From: Aneurinibacillus aneurinilyticus ATCC 12856
Lineage (GTDB): Bacteria > Bacillota > Bacilli > Aneurinibacillales > Aneurinibacillaceae
Direction of reading: 5' to 3'
Assembly: GCF_000466385.1 (NCBI RefSeq)
Contig: NZ_KE952801.1
Coordinates: 4,439 to 41,135, forward strand
Length of the DNA: 36,697 bases
Position 1 is the stretch's first letter; each line of letters opens with the position of its first letter. The notes beneath the pieces were generated by a model, which was given only the letters and a program-made list of their open reading frames with translations, did no database searches and was not told where the DNA came from. The position numbers and the translations under genes are program-made. Of the stretch, positions 22,734-31,006 are shown piece after piece.

Positions 22734-24381
22734 AATGCCTATTATTCTAGCAGTAATTGCAGTGCTAGTAATAGGTGGCGGACTTTATACCGCTTATGCG
22801 TTTTTTGATGTATTTAAAAGCAACAAAACAATCTATCTTGAGGCGGAAGCGCAAGAGATGCAGAATTTCTCTAAAGTTATGGAAGAGTACGAGAAAAACT
22901 ATAACAAGTATGCTCAGCCATACCTTGAAGGCGGCGTAGAACAAAAGGTGGAAATCTCCAATCTGGTGCTCGATATGCCGGTAGCAGATCCACAGATGGC
23001 AAAAGCAATGGAAATATTGAAAGATGCCAAACTGGTCACCGAAACGAAAGCGGATGGCAAGAACAATAAGAACTACTCTAAAACCAATTTGAACATTAAA
23101 AACAATAATGTAGTTGGTGTAGAACTTTTTTATGACGCTGAAAAAGTAGGACTCGGAGTCCCGGTTGTATACAACAAATACGGTTATTTCAATTGGAAAG
23201 ATAAAGGAGTTATGGAGCAAAGATACGGCCTAACAGGTTTGCCGGAGCGAGTTCCTAGCTCAAAGGACTATATGGAACTGGCAAAAGTGCCACGTGAAGA
23301 ATTGCGCCCGATTATCGCGGAGTATGCAAAACTGTATGCGGATAGTATTCAGGATAAGCAAGTAATTGTGAACAAAAAAGCGACCTTTGAAGAGCAGGGT
23401 GTAAAGCTGGATGCTAAAGAAATTACAGTAACATTTACCCCGGAAGAACATAAGCAGCTGCTGAAGAAGTTCGTCGATAAAATTTCCAAAGACACAAAAT
23501 TACAGGACCTTCTTTATCCGCGCTACCAAAAGCTAGCTGAAATGTCCGCAACAGGCACTTCTCAAGATATGCCAAAGCTGACAAAAGAAGAGTTCACGAA
23601 AAAATTTACTAAGTTTAAAGAAGACGCTGATCGTTCAATCGACAAAGGCGAAGTCGGAGAAGGCATGAAAATGGTCATCTATGCCGATAAAAACCGTAAC
23701 ATTCTAAGCAGAACAATTGAGACAACAGATAAGAAAACCGGAGAAAAAGCTGTGTTCAAGCTTGCCAGCTTCCAGGATAAAGAAAATAAAGATCATGTTG
23801 TATTCGATGTGACGACAGATAGATCCGGCGATACAGGCAAAGTTAACATTGTCTATGTGAACAAGAAAGAAGGCGAAAATCAAAAAGGAAGTGTGAAGTT
23901 CAGCACTACCGATAAAATGGGTGAAACGACAAAAAGCGACTTCACCGCAGATGCCACCTTTGCTATAACGAAAGAAGGCAACAAACAGAATCAGGATGTA
24001 AAAGTGGATTTCAAAGACAACCAGCAGGCCCAGGCAGCTCCATTCACGCTGATTTGGAAGGGTACGGTTACGGATAACGATAAAGACAAAGCTCGTACAT
24101 CTGATTATAAAATCGAGTTCACAGGACCGCAAAATGACCCTTCCATGCCGAAGAAAATCTCATTTGCTATGAAGTCTGATGAAAAATTCAATGTAGCGAA
24201 TATAAAGCTGCCAGAATTGAACGCACAAAATAGCATTAACATGGCAACGGTAACGGACCAGGAGTTAATGCAGGTTCAGCAGGAAATTCGAAATGGCGGT
24301 ATGCAGTTCATGATGAAGAATATGCAATTGTTCCAGCAGCTAGGTCTTATTCCTACCGATGCTGGTCCAATGATGCAGTAG
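22717..24381 (+). CDS. Membrane-anchored extracytoplasmic protein of the ABC operon
   Basis: A 554-residue protein with one N-terminal membrane helix (residues ~8-30, IILAVIAVLVIGGGLYTAYA) and a very large Lys/Asp/Glu-rich, beta-prone exterior domain. No enzymatic motif and no lipobox. I do not recognise it with certainty; similar proteins of unknown function occur in Bacillales ABC-2 operons (possibly the DUF6583 group, from memory). The C-terminus is Met/Gln-rich (GMQFMMKNMQLFQQ). The gene starts inside the end of the ATPase gene (AAAGGGG ~9 nt before the ATG), so the two are coupled. It may be a substrate-binding, chaperone or lipid-contacting partner of the exporter. Confidence 0.75.
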   Translation: MVSKGKMPIILAVIAVLVIGGGLYTAYAFFDVFKSNKTIYLEAEAQEMQNFSKVMEEYEKNYNKYAQPYLEGGVEQKVEISNLVLDMPVADPQMAKAMEILKDAKLVTETKADGKNNKNYSKTNLNIKNNNVVGVELFYDAEKVGLGVPVVYNKYGYFNWKDKGVMEQRYGLTGLPERVPSSKDYMELAKVPREELRPIIAEYAKLYADSIQDKQVIVNKKATFEEQGVKLDAKEITVTFTPEEHKQLLKKFVDKISKDTKLQDLLYPRYQKLAEMSATGTSQDMPKLTKEEFTKKFTKFKEDADRSIDKGEVGEGMKMVIYADKNRNILSRTIETTDKKTGEKAVFKLASFQDKENKDHVVFDVTTDRSGDTGKVNIVYVNKKEGENQKGSVKFSTTDKMGETTKSDFTADATFAITKEGNKQNQDVKVDFKDNQQAQAAPFTLIWKGTVTDNDKDKARTSDYKIEFTGPQNDPSMPKKISFAMKSDEKFNVANIKLPELNAQNSINMATVTDQELMQVQQEIRNGGMQFMMKNMQLFQQLGLIPTDAGPMMQ

Positions 24382-24405
24382 TATAAAGTAAAGCGTAGAG
24401 GAGAA

Positions 24406-24430
24406 GGAAGGGGTCATTCAGGTCCCTTCC
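24406..24430 (+). other. Intercistronic RNA hairpin
   Basis: GGAAGGG (24406-24412) pairs with CCCTTCC (24424-24430). There is no T-tract behind it, so it is not a typical terminator. It lies between the accessory gene and the first permease and may stabilise mRNA or tune expression of the permeases. Confidence 0.45.
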
Positions 24431-24457
24431 TATCATTGTATAAATAGGGTGATTTGC

Positions 24458-25624
24458 GTGCGATTACTAACCTTGATTGGGAAAGAGCTCACGCTATACC
24501 GGCGGGATATAAAAGCGGTTGTCCTTCTTTTGATAATGCCGATTTTTTTTATTTGGCTGTTTGCACAGGTGTTGTCTCCACATCTGTTCACAAGCCGTTA
24601 CAGCCAAGCGTTTGAAATTGCATTTGCGGATGAGGACAAGACATTCAATACGCAGATGATTAGCCGTCAGCTTGAAGAGTTGGACTATATGAAAGGTTTT
24701 ATTACTGTACATAAAACGACTGAAGCCAAGGCCATAGAAATGCTGAAAGCTAATCGGATTGCGGGTGCGATTATCATTCCAAAGGGTTTTACCGCCAGCT
24801 TGTACAGCGGTGATAATTACCCGGTCACCTTCATCGGTAATCGAACGCAGAAAGAGCAAGCCGACCAGATCAAAAATCAGCTTATCAGTGCGATGAATGA
24901 TTTATCAGCAGGCCAGAGCGGCGTAAAAGCGGTGTGGCATACGGTGAGAGACGGCGGCGCGACACCGCAGCAGCTAGATCATGTTATGAAAGACAGCGTG
25001 ATGGATTTTATGATGCAGGCGCTTGGTCGAAACGAAATCTATGAAGAGGTTACGCTTACATCGATGCCTCAGGTTCGCTTTCCAGAGTATTTTACATCCG
25101 CGCTCGCAATCGTGTTTGTGAGTTTTCTGGGTATTCGAGGCAGCCGTTCTTTGGCTGAAGAACAGGAATTAGGCATGCTGAGCCGATTCCGTACGGCGCC
25201 GTTCGGTATGTGGCAGATATTTTCCGGGAAATTTTTGGGTATGTTTCTCCTGCTATGGGTGCAGACAGCTTTGCTTGTCATAGGGGCAAGCCTGCTATTC
25301 GACAATTATCTGGGGGCCCAGGCAGGTTCATTTTTGCTGGCTGTTCTTGGCTTATTCTCTAAAGGAACAGAGCTTTTGGGCTATATTGGTACGTTTTTAT
25401 TTGCTATCATCGGGGGGAACATTTATCCGCTGTTCTCCCTTTCAGATAGTCTGCAGACAGTGAGCGAATTTACGTTTACGCGATGGGCTATGCAGGGGAT
25501 GCTGAAGCTTTTCTCTGGCGATGCGTCGCTTTCAGTATGGCCGGAGGTGAGTATGCTGCTTATAATAGGCGGTGTGTTGCTCGCGATCTCCTGTGCGCTC
25601 CTGCCGCTTGCGAGGAGGAAATAA
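24458..25624 (+). CDS. ABC-2 type permease, first subunit
   Basis: A 388-residue ABC-2 exporter permease: one N-terminal helix (~residues 20-37), a ~165-residue extracytoplasmic domain with the typical FADED strand, then five C-terminal helices from ~residue 210. The segment SLAEEQELGMLSRFRTAPFG is the coupling-helix motif of this family (normally E-x-G-T-L-x-R-x-x-x-x-P). I choose GTG 24458 because AGGGTG is 6 nt upstream; an earlier GTG (24449) lies inside that site. It is followed immediately by the second permease gene, so the exporter is probably a heterodimer. Confidence 0.87.
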   Translation: MRLLTLIGKELTLYRRDIKAVVLLLIMPIFFIWLFAQVLSPHLFTSRYSQAFEIAFADEDKTFNTQMISRQLEELDYMKGFITVHKTTEAKAIEMLKANRIAGAIIIPKGFTASLYSGDNYPVTFIGNRTQKEQADQIKNQLISAMNDLSAGQSGVKAVWHTVRDGGATPQQLDHVMKDSVMDFMMQALGRNEIYEEVTLTSMPQVRFPEYFTSALAIVFVSFLGIRGSRSLAEEQELGMLSRFRTAPFGMWQIFSGKFLGMFLLLWVQTALLVIGASLLFDNYLGAQAGSFLLAVLGLFSKGTELLGYIGTFLFAIIGGNIYPLFSLSDSLQTVSEFTFTRWAMQGMLKLFSGDASLSVWPEVSMLLIIGGVLLAISCALLPLARRK

Positions 25625-26842
25625 ATGTACGCAATACTACAAGTACTCAAACTCAGGCTGCAGCTGATTTTGAGGGACCGGATGTTCTTGCTGCTGCTTG
25701 TCCTGTTTCCGTTCGTTTTTGTATTTATCCTGAATGCGACTCAAAGTTTTCAGAAGCAGCCAATTATTCCGGTAGCGGTAGCGGACGAAGACAGAAGTAG
25801 TTACTCGAAGCTGGTCGTAGACCGTTTTGCAGCGAAAGAAGGTATTCGCGTACTCAGGGTTAGTCGGGAAGAGGCATATCGGTTGACGGAAAATTATAGG
25901 GTTGAAGCTGCATTTGTCATTAAAGAAGGCTTCCAGGATGCCATTATGGATGAAGAGATGGACAAGACAGTGGAGATGCTGAAGAATCCGGGCTCGTTAT
26001 CATATGGAATTCTTGGGGAGATGCTTGGTAGTGAAGTGATGCGGCTTTCCGCAAATACGGGAGCAGCCAATAAGACGGAGCGGCTCTACCAATTGTACGG
26101 ATTGAAGCAGCCTGCGACAGGTTCGCTGTGGGAGCGGGTATGGAACTACGCTGACTCCCAATGGGAGCCGAAACCCCTGATGACGATCGATTATAAAGAA
26201 ATGTCAGGCAACGATGTACAGACGGTAAACAGGGTGACAAACGTGTCCAATGCGATGTTGACCGGCATGGGAATGCTATTGGTGTTCGTCTTGCTTTTTG
26301 TTACGCTGCACAGCCGTTGGCTGCTGGAAGAGCGGGATAACGGAACGCTAAAGCGAATTATGTCTACGCCGGGAGTGCTATGGAAGTTCTATGTGGGCAA
26401 CATTGCTGCACTTGGCCTTCTTTCCTTGGTTTTAGTATGTATTTGTGCTGTTCTGGCCCGATTGCTGTTTAGTGCTTCGCTTGTATTTCATCCGTTACAA
26501 TATGCTCTGCTTGGCGCTTATACGTATGCTGTGATAGGATTGGGCATGTTCTTCTCGGCGATATTCAAGACAAGCAGGCAGCTGGAGACAGGTGCTCCGC
26601 TGCTGGCATTGTTAACCGGCTTCGTTGGAGGGTGCTTCTGGCCATTCCTGCCGCTTTCGGGGTTCTCTGAAATGCTGGCGTTATGCACACCACAGGGCTG
26701 GACACTTGCGGGAATGAAGCTGCTTATATCGAACGATTATGAGTTGGCGGATATCTTACAAAACATACTCATTCTTGCTAGCTTTGGAACTGCATTATTT
26801 GCATACAGCTTTTATCGTATTCGCAGACAAGCAGCTTCTTAG
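25625..26842 (+). CDS. ABC-2 type permease, second subunit
   Basis: A 405-residue permease paralogous to the preceding one: an N-terminal helix (~residues 18-36), an exterior domain beginning VAVADEDRSSYSK, and five or so C-terminal helices. The coupling-helix motif is LLEERDNGTLKRIMSTPG, closer to consensus than in the first subunit. The ATG directly follows the stop codon of the first permease, whose last codons carry the ribosome binding site (GAGGAGG). It ends the operon in a double terminator. Confidence 0.88.
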   Translation: MYAILQVLKLRLQLILRDRMFLLLLVLFPFVFVFILNATQSFQKQPIIPVAVADEDRSSYSKLVVDRFAAKEGIRVLRVSREEAYRLTENYRVEAAFVIKEGFQDAIMDEEMDKTVEMLKNPGSLSYGILGEMLGSEVMRLSANTGAANKTERLYQLYGLKQPATGSLWERVWNYADSQWEPKPLMTIDYKEMSGNDVQTVNRVTNVSNAMLTGMGMLLVFVLLFVTLHSRWLLEERDNGTLKRIMSTPGVLWKFYVGNIAALGLLSLVLVCICAVLARLLFSASLVFHPLQYALLGAYTYAVIGLGMFFSAIFKTSRQLETGAPLLALLTGFVGGCFWPFLPLSGFSEMLALCTPQGWTLAGMKLLISNDYELADILQNILILASFGTALFAYSFYRIRRQAAS

Positions 26843-26857
26843 CCAATAAGCTGCTTT
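26829..26857 (+). terminator. First terminator of the ABC operon
   Basis: AAGCAGCTT (26829-26837) pairs with AAGCTGCTT (26848-26856) and is followed by T-rich sequence; the stop codon of the second permease is in the loop. Confidence 0.65.
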
Positions 26858-26871
26858 TAACATATTCAAAT

Positions 26872-26914
26872 AAAAATGTCCCGACGTATGTCTGCATACG
26901 TGCGGGACATTTTT
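26872..26914. terminator. Strong bidirectional terminator
   Basis: A long hairpin, AAAATGTCCCGACGTATG / CATACGTGCGGGACATTTT with a TCTG loop and one bulge, flanked by A and T tracts. It separates the ABC operon from the convergent nitrilase remnant. Confidence 0.85.
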
Positions 26915-26919
26915 GTTTC

Positions 26920-27336
26920 CTAGCTTTTCGTGAAAGCTGCTTGTGCCGCATATTTGGCATACACTTCTGGCCGACGGTCTTTTGCGGGAAAGACCTGACC
27001 GCGCTCCCGGTTTTCCTTTAGCATCTCCATATCGATTTTTCCGGCAGCGATCATGCTTTCATTTTTTTCGCCGAGCGCGAGTATGCCATCAGCCGGGAAG
27101 GAATAATCGCACGGTGCGAAAATGCCTGCCTGACAATAGCCGGAATCGATTTGCGGAATATGAGGCATATAGCCTACAAGACCGCTCAGTGCCACGAATA
27201 TTTGGTTTTCGATAGCGCGTGCCTGCGAGCAAAGGCGTACCCGATAGTAGCCGTTACCCGGTTTCAAATTCCAGCGAGCACGTTCCTCTGGAGTTAAATG
27301 CACTTTATTTTGCTGGATATAGCGTCCATTAGCATA
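26920..27336 (-). pseudogene. Nitrilase/carbon-nitrogen hydrolase with catalytic core deleted
   Basis: A minus-strand frame of ~138 codons. It reads NGRYIQQNKVHLTPEERARW (the family's catalytic-Lys region), then within a few residues jumps to GYYRVRLCSQARAIENQIFV, GIFAPCDYSFPADGILA and DRRPEVYAKYA, the C-terminal third of YhcX-type carbon-nitrogen hydrolases. The part between, normally holding the nucleophilic Cys (ICYD-x-EFPE) and following strands, is missing, as is everything before NGRYIQ. The frame is closed upstream by a stop at 27339-27337. The gene is thus an inactive remnant with an in-frame internal deletion. Annotation as a 127-residue protein from GTG 27303 is possible but unlikely to be meaningful. 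Confidence 0.75.
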
Positions 27337-27404
27337 TTATACAACCGAGATGGCTGAAAATCGTCAATTCAACAAATGTATATGTAGAAATTTTATCATA
27401 CCGC

Positions 27405-27433
27405 TTGTTTTTTTATTCAGATAATTTTATGAT
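27405..27433 (+). promoter_or_regulatory. Sigma-A promoter of the kip/pxp operon
   Basis: TTGTTT (27405-27410), 17 nt spacer, TATGAT (27428-27433). The predicted transcription start (~27440) lies just upstream of the three operator half-sites. The remainder of the 27337-27491 interval is AT-rich and without a gene. Confidence 0.55.
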
Positions 27434-27451
27434 AACAGATAAATAATCAAA

Positions 27452-27479
27452 TTCGGAATTCGAGTTCCGAAATTCGGAA
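27452..27479. promoter_or_regulatory. Triple half-site operator, probable IclR/KipR binding region
   Basis: Three alternating half-sites: TTCGGAA (27452-27458), TTCCGAA (27465-27471) and TTCGGAA (27473-27479). Adjacent pairs form two overlapping inverted repeats. They lie between the promoter and the ribosome binding site of the IclR gene, a position suited to autorepression of the whole operon. Confidence 0.65.
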
Positions 27480-27491
27480 CGGAGGAGTGCG

Positions 27492-28253
27492 GTGAGCAGT
27501 AACAAGACGGTAGTTAAGTCACTTGAAATTCTGCAGCTTTTCTACACTCATGAATGTTTAACGCTTCAAGAGATGGTGGATTTGCTTACTTTACCTAAAA
27601 CATCGTTGTATCGCCAAGTGAAAGCGCTTGAAGAGATGGGTTTTTTAACGAAAAATTCTGATGGAAAGTATGCGCTGGGTCTGATTTTTCTGGAGCTTGG
27701 GCAGTTAGTAGCGGAGCGCCTCGATATTCGCCGCATTGCTTTTCCTTATATGTGTCGTCTGCGTGATGAGGTAAAAGAGGCTGTTAATCTTATTGTCCGC
27801 GAAGGTGACGAGGCGATTTATATTGAGAAGGTCGATACGTAAAATCCAGTGCGCCTGTATACGAGGGTAGGTAGGCGTTCGCCTCTGTATGCGGGAGCCT
27901 GTTCACGCATCTTGCTCGCGTTTATGTCACCGGAAGAAGCGGAAAACTATATCTCCCGAACGGAATTGAAAGCGATGGCCTCAGGCACGATTACCGACCG
28001 GGATGAATTACGGGAGGTGGTAGCTCGTGCAAGGATGCTTGGCTATTCGGTTAGCTATTCGGAGCTGGAAGACTATTCGGCAGCGGTGGCGGCACCGATT
28101 TTTAATCATAGAGGTCAGGCCGTTGCTGGCCTAAGTTTGGCTGGCCTGGAAGCTCATTATGAAGACGAGAATTTGTCCCTGCTCATCCAGAAAATAAAGC
28201 AGACGGCCGAGGAAATTTCCCGGCAGCTCGGCTATAAACAACAGGCGAGGTGA
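27492..28253 (+). pseudogene. kipR: IclR-family regulator (KipR-like) with an in-frame stop
   Basis: The frame encodes a complete ~250-residue IclR-type regulator: winged helix (LTLQEMVDLLTLPKTSLYRQ, ~residues 21-40), then a ligand-binding domain with NPVRLYTRVGRRSPLYAGAC and a C-terminal helix LIQKIKQTAEEISRQLG. A TAA at 27840-27842 interrupts it after EKVDT; the text continues in the same frame with NPVRLY. Only one base separates it from a sense codon (AAA or CAA). Truncation leaves the DNA-binding part and dimer linker (116 residues). The GTG start has GGAGGAG 5 nt upstream. It heads the kip/pxp operon as the presumed repressor. Confidence 0.85.
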
Positions 28254-28259
28254 AATGCA

Positions 28260-28994
28260 ATGAAAATATACCCATTGGGTGACGCTGCGGCGGTAGTCGA
28301 ATTGGGGGCGGAGATTTCCGAGGCTGTCCATCGTAAAGTGAAAGCATTGTCCATGCGGCTGGAAGCGCAACCAATCCCCGGCATGATAGAATATGTCCCC
28401 GCTTTTACAACGGTGACAGTGTTCTATGATCCGTATCGGGTACTGAAAGAGATGGGTGCACAGCTATCCGAAACAGGAATATCAAAGGGTGTTTCCCCTT
28501 ATCGCAAGGTGTATAACATATTGGAGCAAATGGCGACAGACATAGGGGATGAAGCAGAAAGTACGGTACGTGTAATTGAGATTCCAGTTTGCTACGGAGA
28601 AGAATTCGGTCCCGATCTCGAATTCGTGGCCAATCATAATGGATTAACACCTGAGGAAGTTATCCGCATTCACAGCTCTGCAGAATATCTGGTGTATATG
28701 GTTGGCTTTGCGCCGGGGTTCCCTTATCTCGGGGGCATGCCAGAGGCGATTGCGGCGCCACGGCGTCCTTCCCCTAGATTAGCGATTCCTGCCGGTTCGG
28801 TCGGAATTGCGGGAAAGCAGACTGGTGTATATCCGATTGAAACGCCGGGTGGATGGCAAATTATCGGACGTACTCCAATTGCATTGTTCGTACCGGACAG
28901 TAACCCGCCGACGATACTTGCTTCTGGGGATCGGATTTGTTTCCGGCCCATTTCCCGGCAAGAATATATGGAGAGAAAGGAGGGAAACAGATAG
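28260..28994 (+). CDS. pxpB: 5-oxoprolinase subunit B / KipI
   Basis: A 244-residue KipI-type protein, one subunit of ATP-dependent 5-oxoprolinase PxpABC, which opens 5-oxo-L-proline to L-glutamate. In B. subtilis the homologue also inhibits the sporulation kinase KinA. Family hallmarks: MKIYPLGDAAAVVELG at the start, GFAPGFPYLGGMP (~residues 151-163), PRLAIPAGSVGIAGKQTGVY and ETPGGWQIIGRTP. AGGTGA ~6 nt upstream supports the ATG. It follows the IclR frame by 6 nt and abuts pxpC without a gap. Confidence 0.93.
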   Translation: MKIYPLGDAAAVVELGAEISEAVHRKVKALSMRLEAQPIPGMIEYVPAFTTVTVFYDPYRVLKEMGAQLSETGISKGVSPYRKVYNILEQMATDIGDEAESTVRVIEIPVCYGEEFGPDLEFVANHNGLTPEEVIRIHSSAEYLVYMVGFAPGFPYLGGMPEAIAAPRRPSPRLAIPAGSVGIAGKQTGVYPIETPGGWQIIGRTPIALFVPDSNPPTILASGDRICFRPISRQEYMERKEGNR

Positions 28995-29993
28995 ATGGGA
29001 ATAAAGGTGCTGCGTGCCGGACTACAGACAACGGTTCAAGATTTAGGGCGGTACGGTTTTCAGCAGCATGGTGTCATTGTCAGCGGTGCGATGGATACGT
29101 TTGCATTGCGGATGGCTAACCTGCTGGTTGGTAATGACGAGGGCGAGGCTGCACTAGAGATTACATTGATGGGTCCGAGACTAGAGTTTGAACAGGATGC
29201 GCTCATCGCGATTTGCGGCGCCGATCTTTCAGCCAAAATAGATGGTGTTCCAGCCCGGCAATGGTGTCCAGTATATATAAAAAAAGGCAGCATTTTGTCT
29301 TTTGGTGGTTGCGTGTTCGGCTGTCGTGCATACCTGGCGGTAGCGGGCGGGTTTGCTGTCAAGGAAGTGTTAAACAGCCGCAGTACATATTTGCGCGCAG
29401 AAATTGGTGGCTATTTCGGGCGGGCCCTGCAAGAGGGAGATGAGCTAACGATTGGTTTACCTGCCGAATGGAGCGGCCGGAAAATACAAAAATTAGCTGA
29501 ACAGGATGCCGGGATGTCTCCGCTAGGCTGGGGAATTAGTGTCGACGTATTCCCGAATTATGATACGAATCCGATGATTCGTGTAGTGAGGGGCGCACAA
29601 TTTAATTGCTTTGAGCAAGAAAGCAGGGATGAATTCCTTTCTTCGCCTTTCAAGGTACTGCCGCAGTCGGATAGAATGGGCTACCGTCTGAAAGGGCCGA
29701 AGCTGGAGCTCTCAGAACCACTGGAAATGATTTCGGAAGCAGTGGCATCTGGCACGGTACAAGTACCGCCGGAGGGTCAGCCGATTGTGCTGCTGGCGGA
29801 TCGCCAGACTGCAGGTGGTTATCCGAAAATCGCCCAGATTATTTCCGTTGATCTTCCGGTTATTGCCCAGACAAAGCCAGGAGAGAGCCTTCGTTTTCAG
29901 ATTGTTTCGCTTGAGGAAGCTGAAGCGCTCTATGTGGCACGCGAGATGCAAATCGAACAGGTAAGACGGGCAATTGCTTTGCGATATCAATAA
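28995..29993 (+). CDS. pxpC: 5-oxoprolinase subunit C / KipA (biotin-dependent carboxyltransferase family)
   Basis: A 332-residue KipA-type subunit that forms the 5-oxoprolinase complex with PxpB and PxpA. Hallmarks: TTVQDLGRYGFQQHGVIVSG, GAMDTFALRMANLLVGN, ALEITLMGPRLEF, DRMGYRLKGPKL and the C-terminal ILLADRQTAGGYPKIAQII-like segment (VLLADRQTAGGYPKIAQIIS). ATG follows the pxpB stop directly; GGAGGG within pxpB is the ribosome binding site. The 145 nt after it, before pxpA, hold no gene that I can recognise. Confidence 0.93.
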   Translation: MGIKVLRAGLQTTVQDLGRYGFQQHGVIVSGAMDTFALRMANLLVGNDEGEAALEITLMGPRLEFEQDALIAICGADLSAKIDGVPARQWCPVYIKKGSILSFGGCVFGCRAYLAVAGGFAVKEVLNSRSTYLRAEIGGYFGRALQEGDELTIGLPAEWSGRKIQKLAEQDAGMSPLGWGISVDVFPNYDTNPMIRVVRGAQFNCFEQESRDEFLSSPFKVLPQSDRMGYRLKGPKLELSEPLEMISEAVASGTVQVPPEGQPIVLLADRQTAGGYPKIAQIISVDLPVIAQTKPGESLRFQIVSLEEAEALYVAREMQIEQVRRAIALRYQ

Positions 29994-30138
29994 AGTAAAA
30001 TTTCCATAAGCTTAGGAGCTTCATCCTCTACCGAAGTTTAGTTACACTTATTGGGGTCTTAGGGACAGTTAGCTCTTACGTAGTGCACTTGAAGAAGGAG
30101 CTTACTGCCTATTGGGCCAGAATAAAAGGAGGAAAACT

Positions 30139-30903
30139 ATGTATCGAGTAGATATTAACTGTGATATGGGAGAAAGCTTTGGCGCGTATCGTATGGGGAG
30201 GGATGAAGAGATTTTGTCATTCATCACTTCCGCCAATATTGCTTGTGGATTCCATGCCGGGGGTCCGGCCGTTATGCGCAAGACAGTGGATATGGCACTT
30301 GAGAAAGGTGTAGCGATGGGAGCGCATCCTGGCCTTCCTGACCTTGAAGGGTTCGGCCGACGGAATATGGATATTACTCCACAGGAAGCGTATGACATGG
30401 TTGTATATCAAATAGGGGCCTTATATGGATTTGTGAAAGCATCAGGCGGTCGATTGCAGCACGTCAAACCGCATGGCGCCCTATATAATATGGCCGCAAA
30501 AAATCCGAATCTATCAGAGGCGATTGCCGAGGCGGTGTACAAGATAGACCCGGAGCTGATTCTATTCGGGCTTTCAGGCAGCGAACTGGTCAAAGCCGGG
30601 CAGCGTATCGGTCTACGGACAGCGAATGAAGTGTTTGCGGATCGAACCTACCAGGCAGATGGTACGCTGACTTCGCGCCGGGAGCCGAACGCGCTGATTA
30701 CGGATACAGAAGAGGCAGTTGAACAGGTCATCCGTATGGTGAAAGAGAAAAAGGTGTATACCATGCAGGAGCAGGATATCAACATTCAAGCGGATACGGT
30801 CTGCATTCATGGAGATGGTGCACATGCACTCGAATTTGCTAGAAACATTCGCAAACTATTGGGACAGGCCGATGTATTGGTCCGTGCCGTTGGAGAAAAA
30901 TAG
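30139..30903 (+). CDS. pxpA: 5-oxoprolinase subunit A (LamB/YcsF family)
   Basis: A 254-residue LamB/YcsF-family protein, the third subunit of PxpABC. Signature stretches: [33 protein letters not shown] (~residues 35-50), [26 protein letters not shown] and [13 protein letters not shown], containing the conserved Asp/His residues of the active TIM-like barrel. The start at 30139 is set by AAAGGAGG 6 nt upstream. It lies between pxpC and the NRAMP-like transporter, the gene set of the B. subtilis ycsF-ycsG-ycsI-kipIAR region in a different order. Confidence 0.94.
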   Translation: MYRVDINCDMGESFGAYRMGRDEEILSFITSANIACGFHAGGPAVMRKTVDMALEKGVAMGAHPGLPDLEGFGRRNMDITPQEAYDMVVYQIGALYGFVKASGGRLQHVKPHGALYNMAAKNPNLSEAIAEAVYKIDPELILFGLSGSELVKAGQRIGLRTANEVFADRTYQADGTLTSRREPNALITDTEEAVEQVIRMVKEKKVYTMQEQDINIQADTVCIHGDGAHALEFARNIRKLLGQADVLVRAVGEK

Positions 30904-31006
30904 GGGAAAGAATACATCATTATGTACATGTCAAAATGTCATATGCAATTCATAGTCATATGATGTTTCAGCATGAAATGCAGCACGATATAAAGGGGGA
31001 TTTACT

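Noticed and set aside
29994-30138. A further copy of the direct repeat (TTAGTTACACTTATTGGGG) between pxpC and pxpA
   Set aside because: Only about 10 nt match the repeat core; this is within chance for AT-rich sequence.
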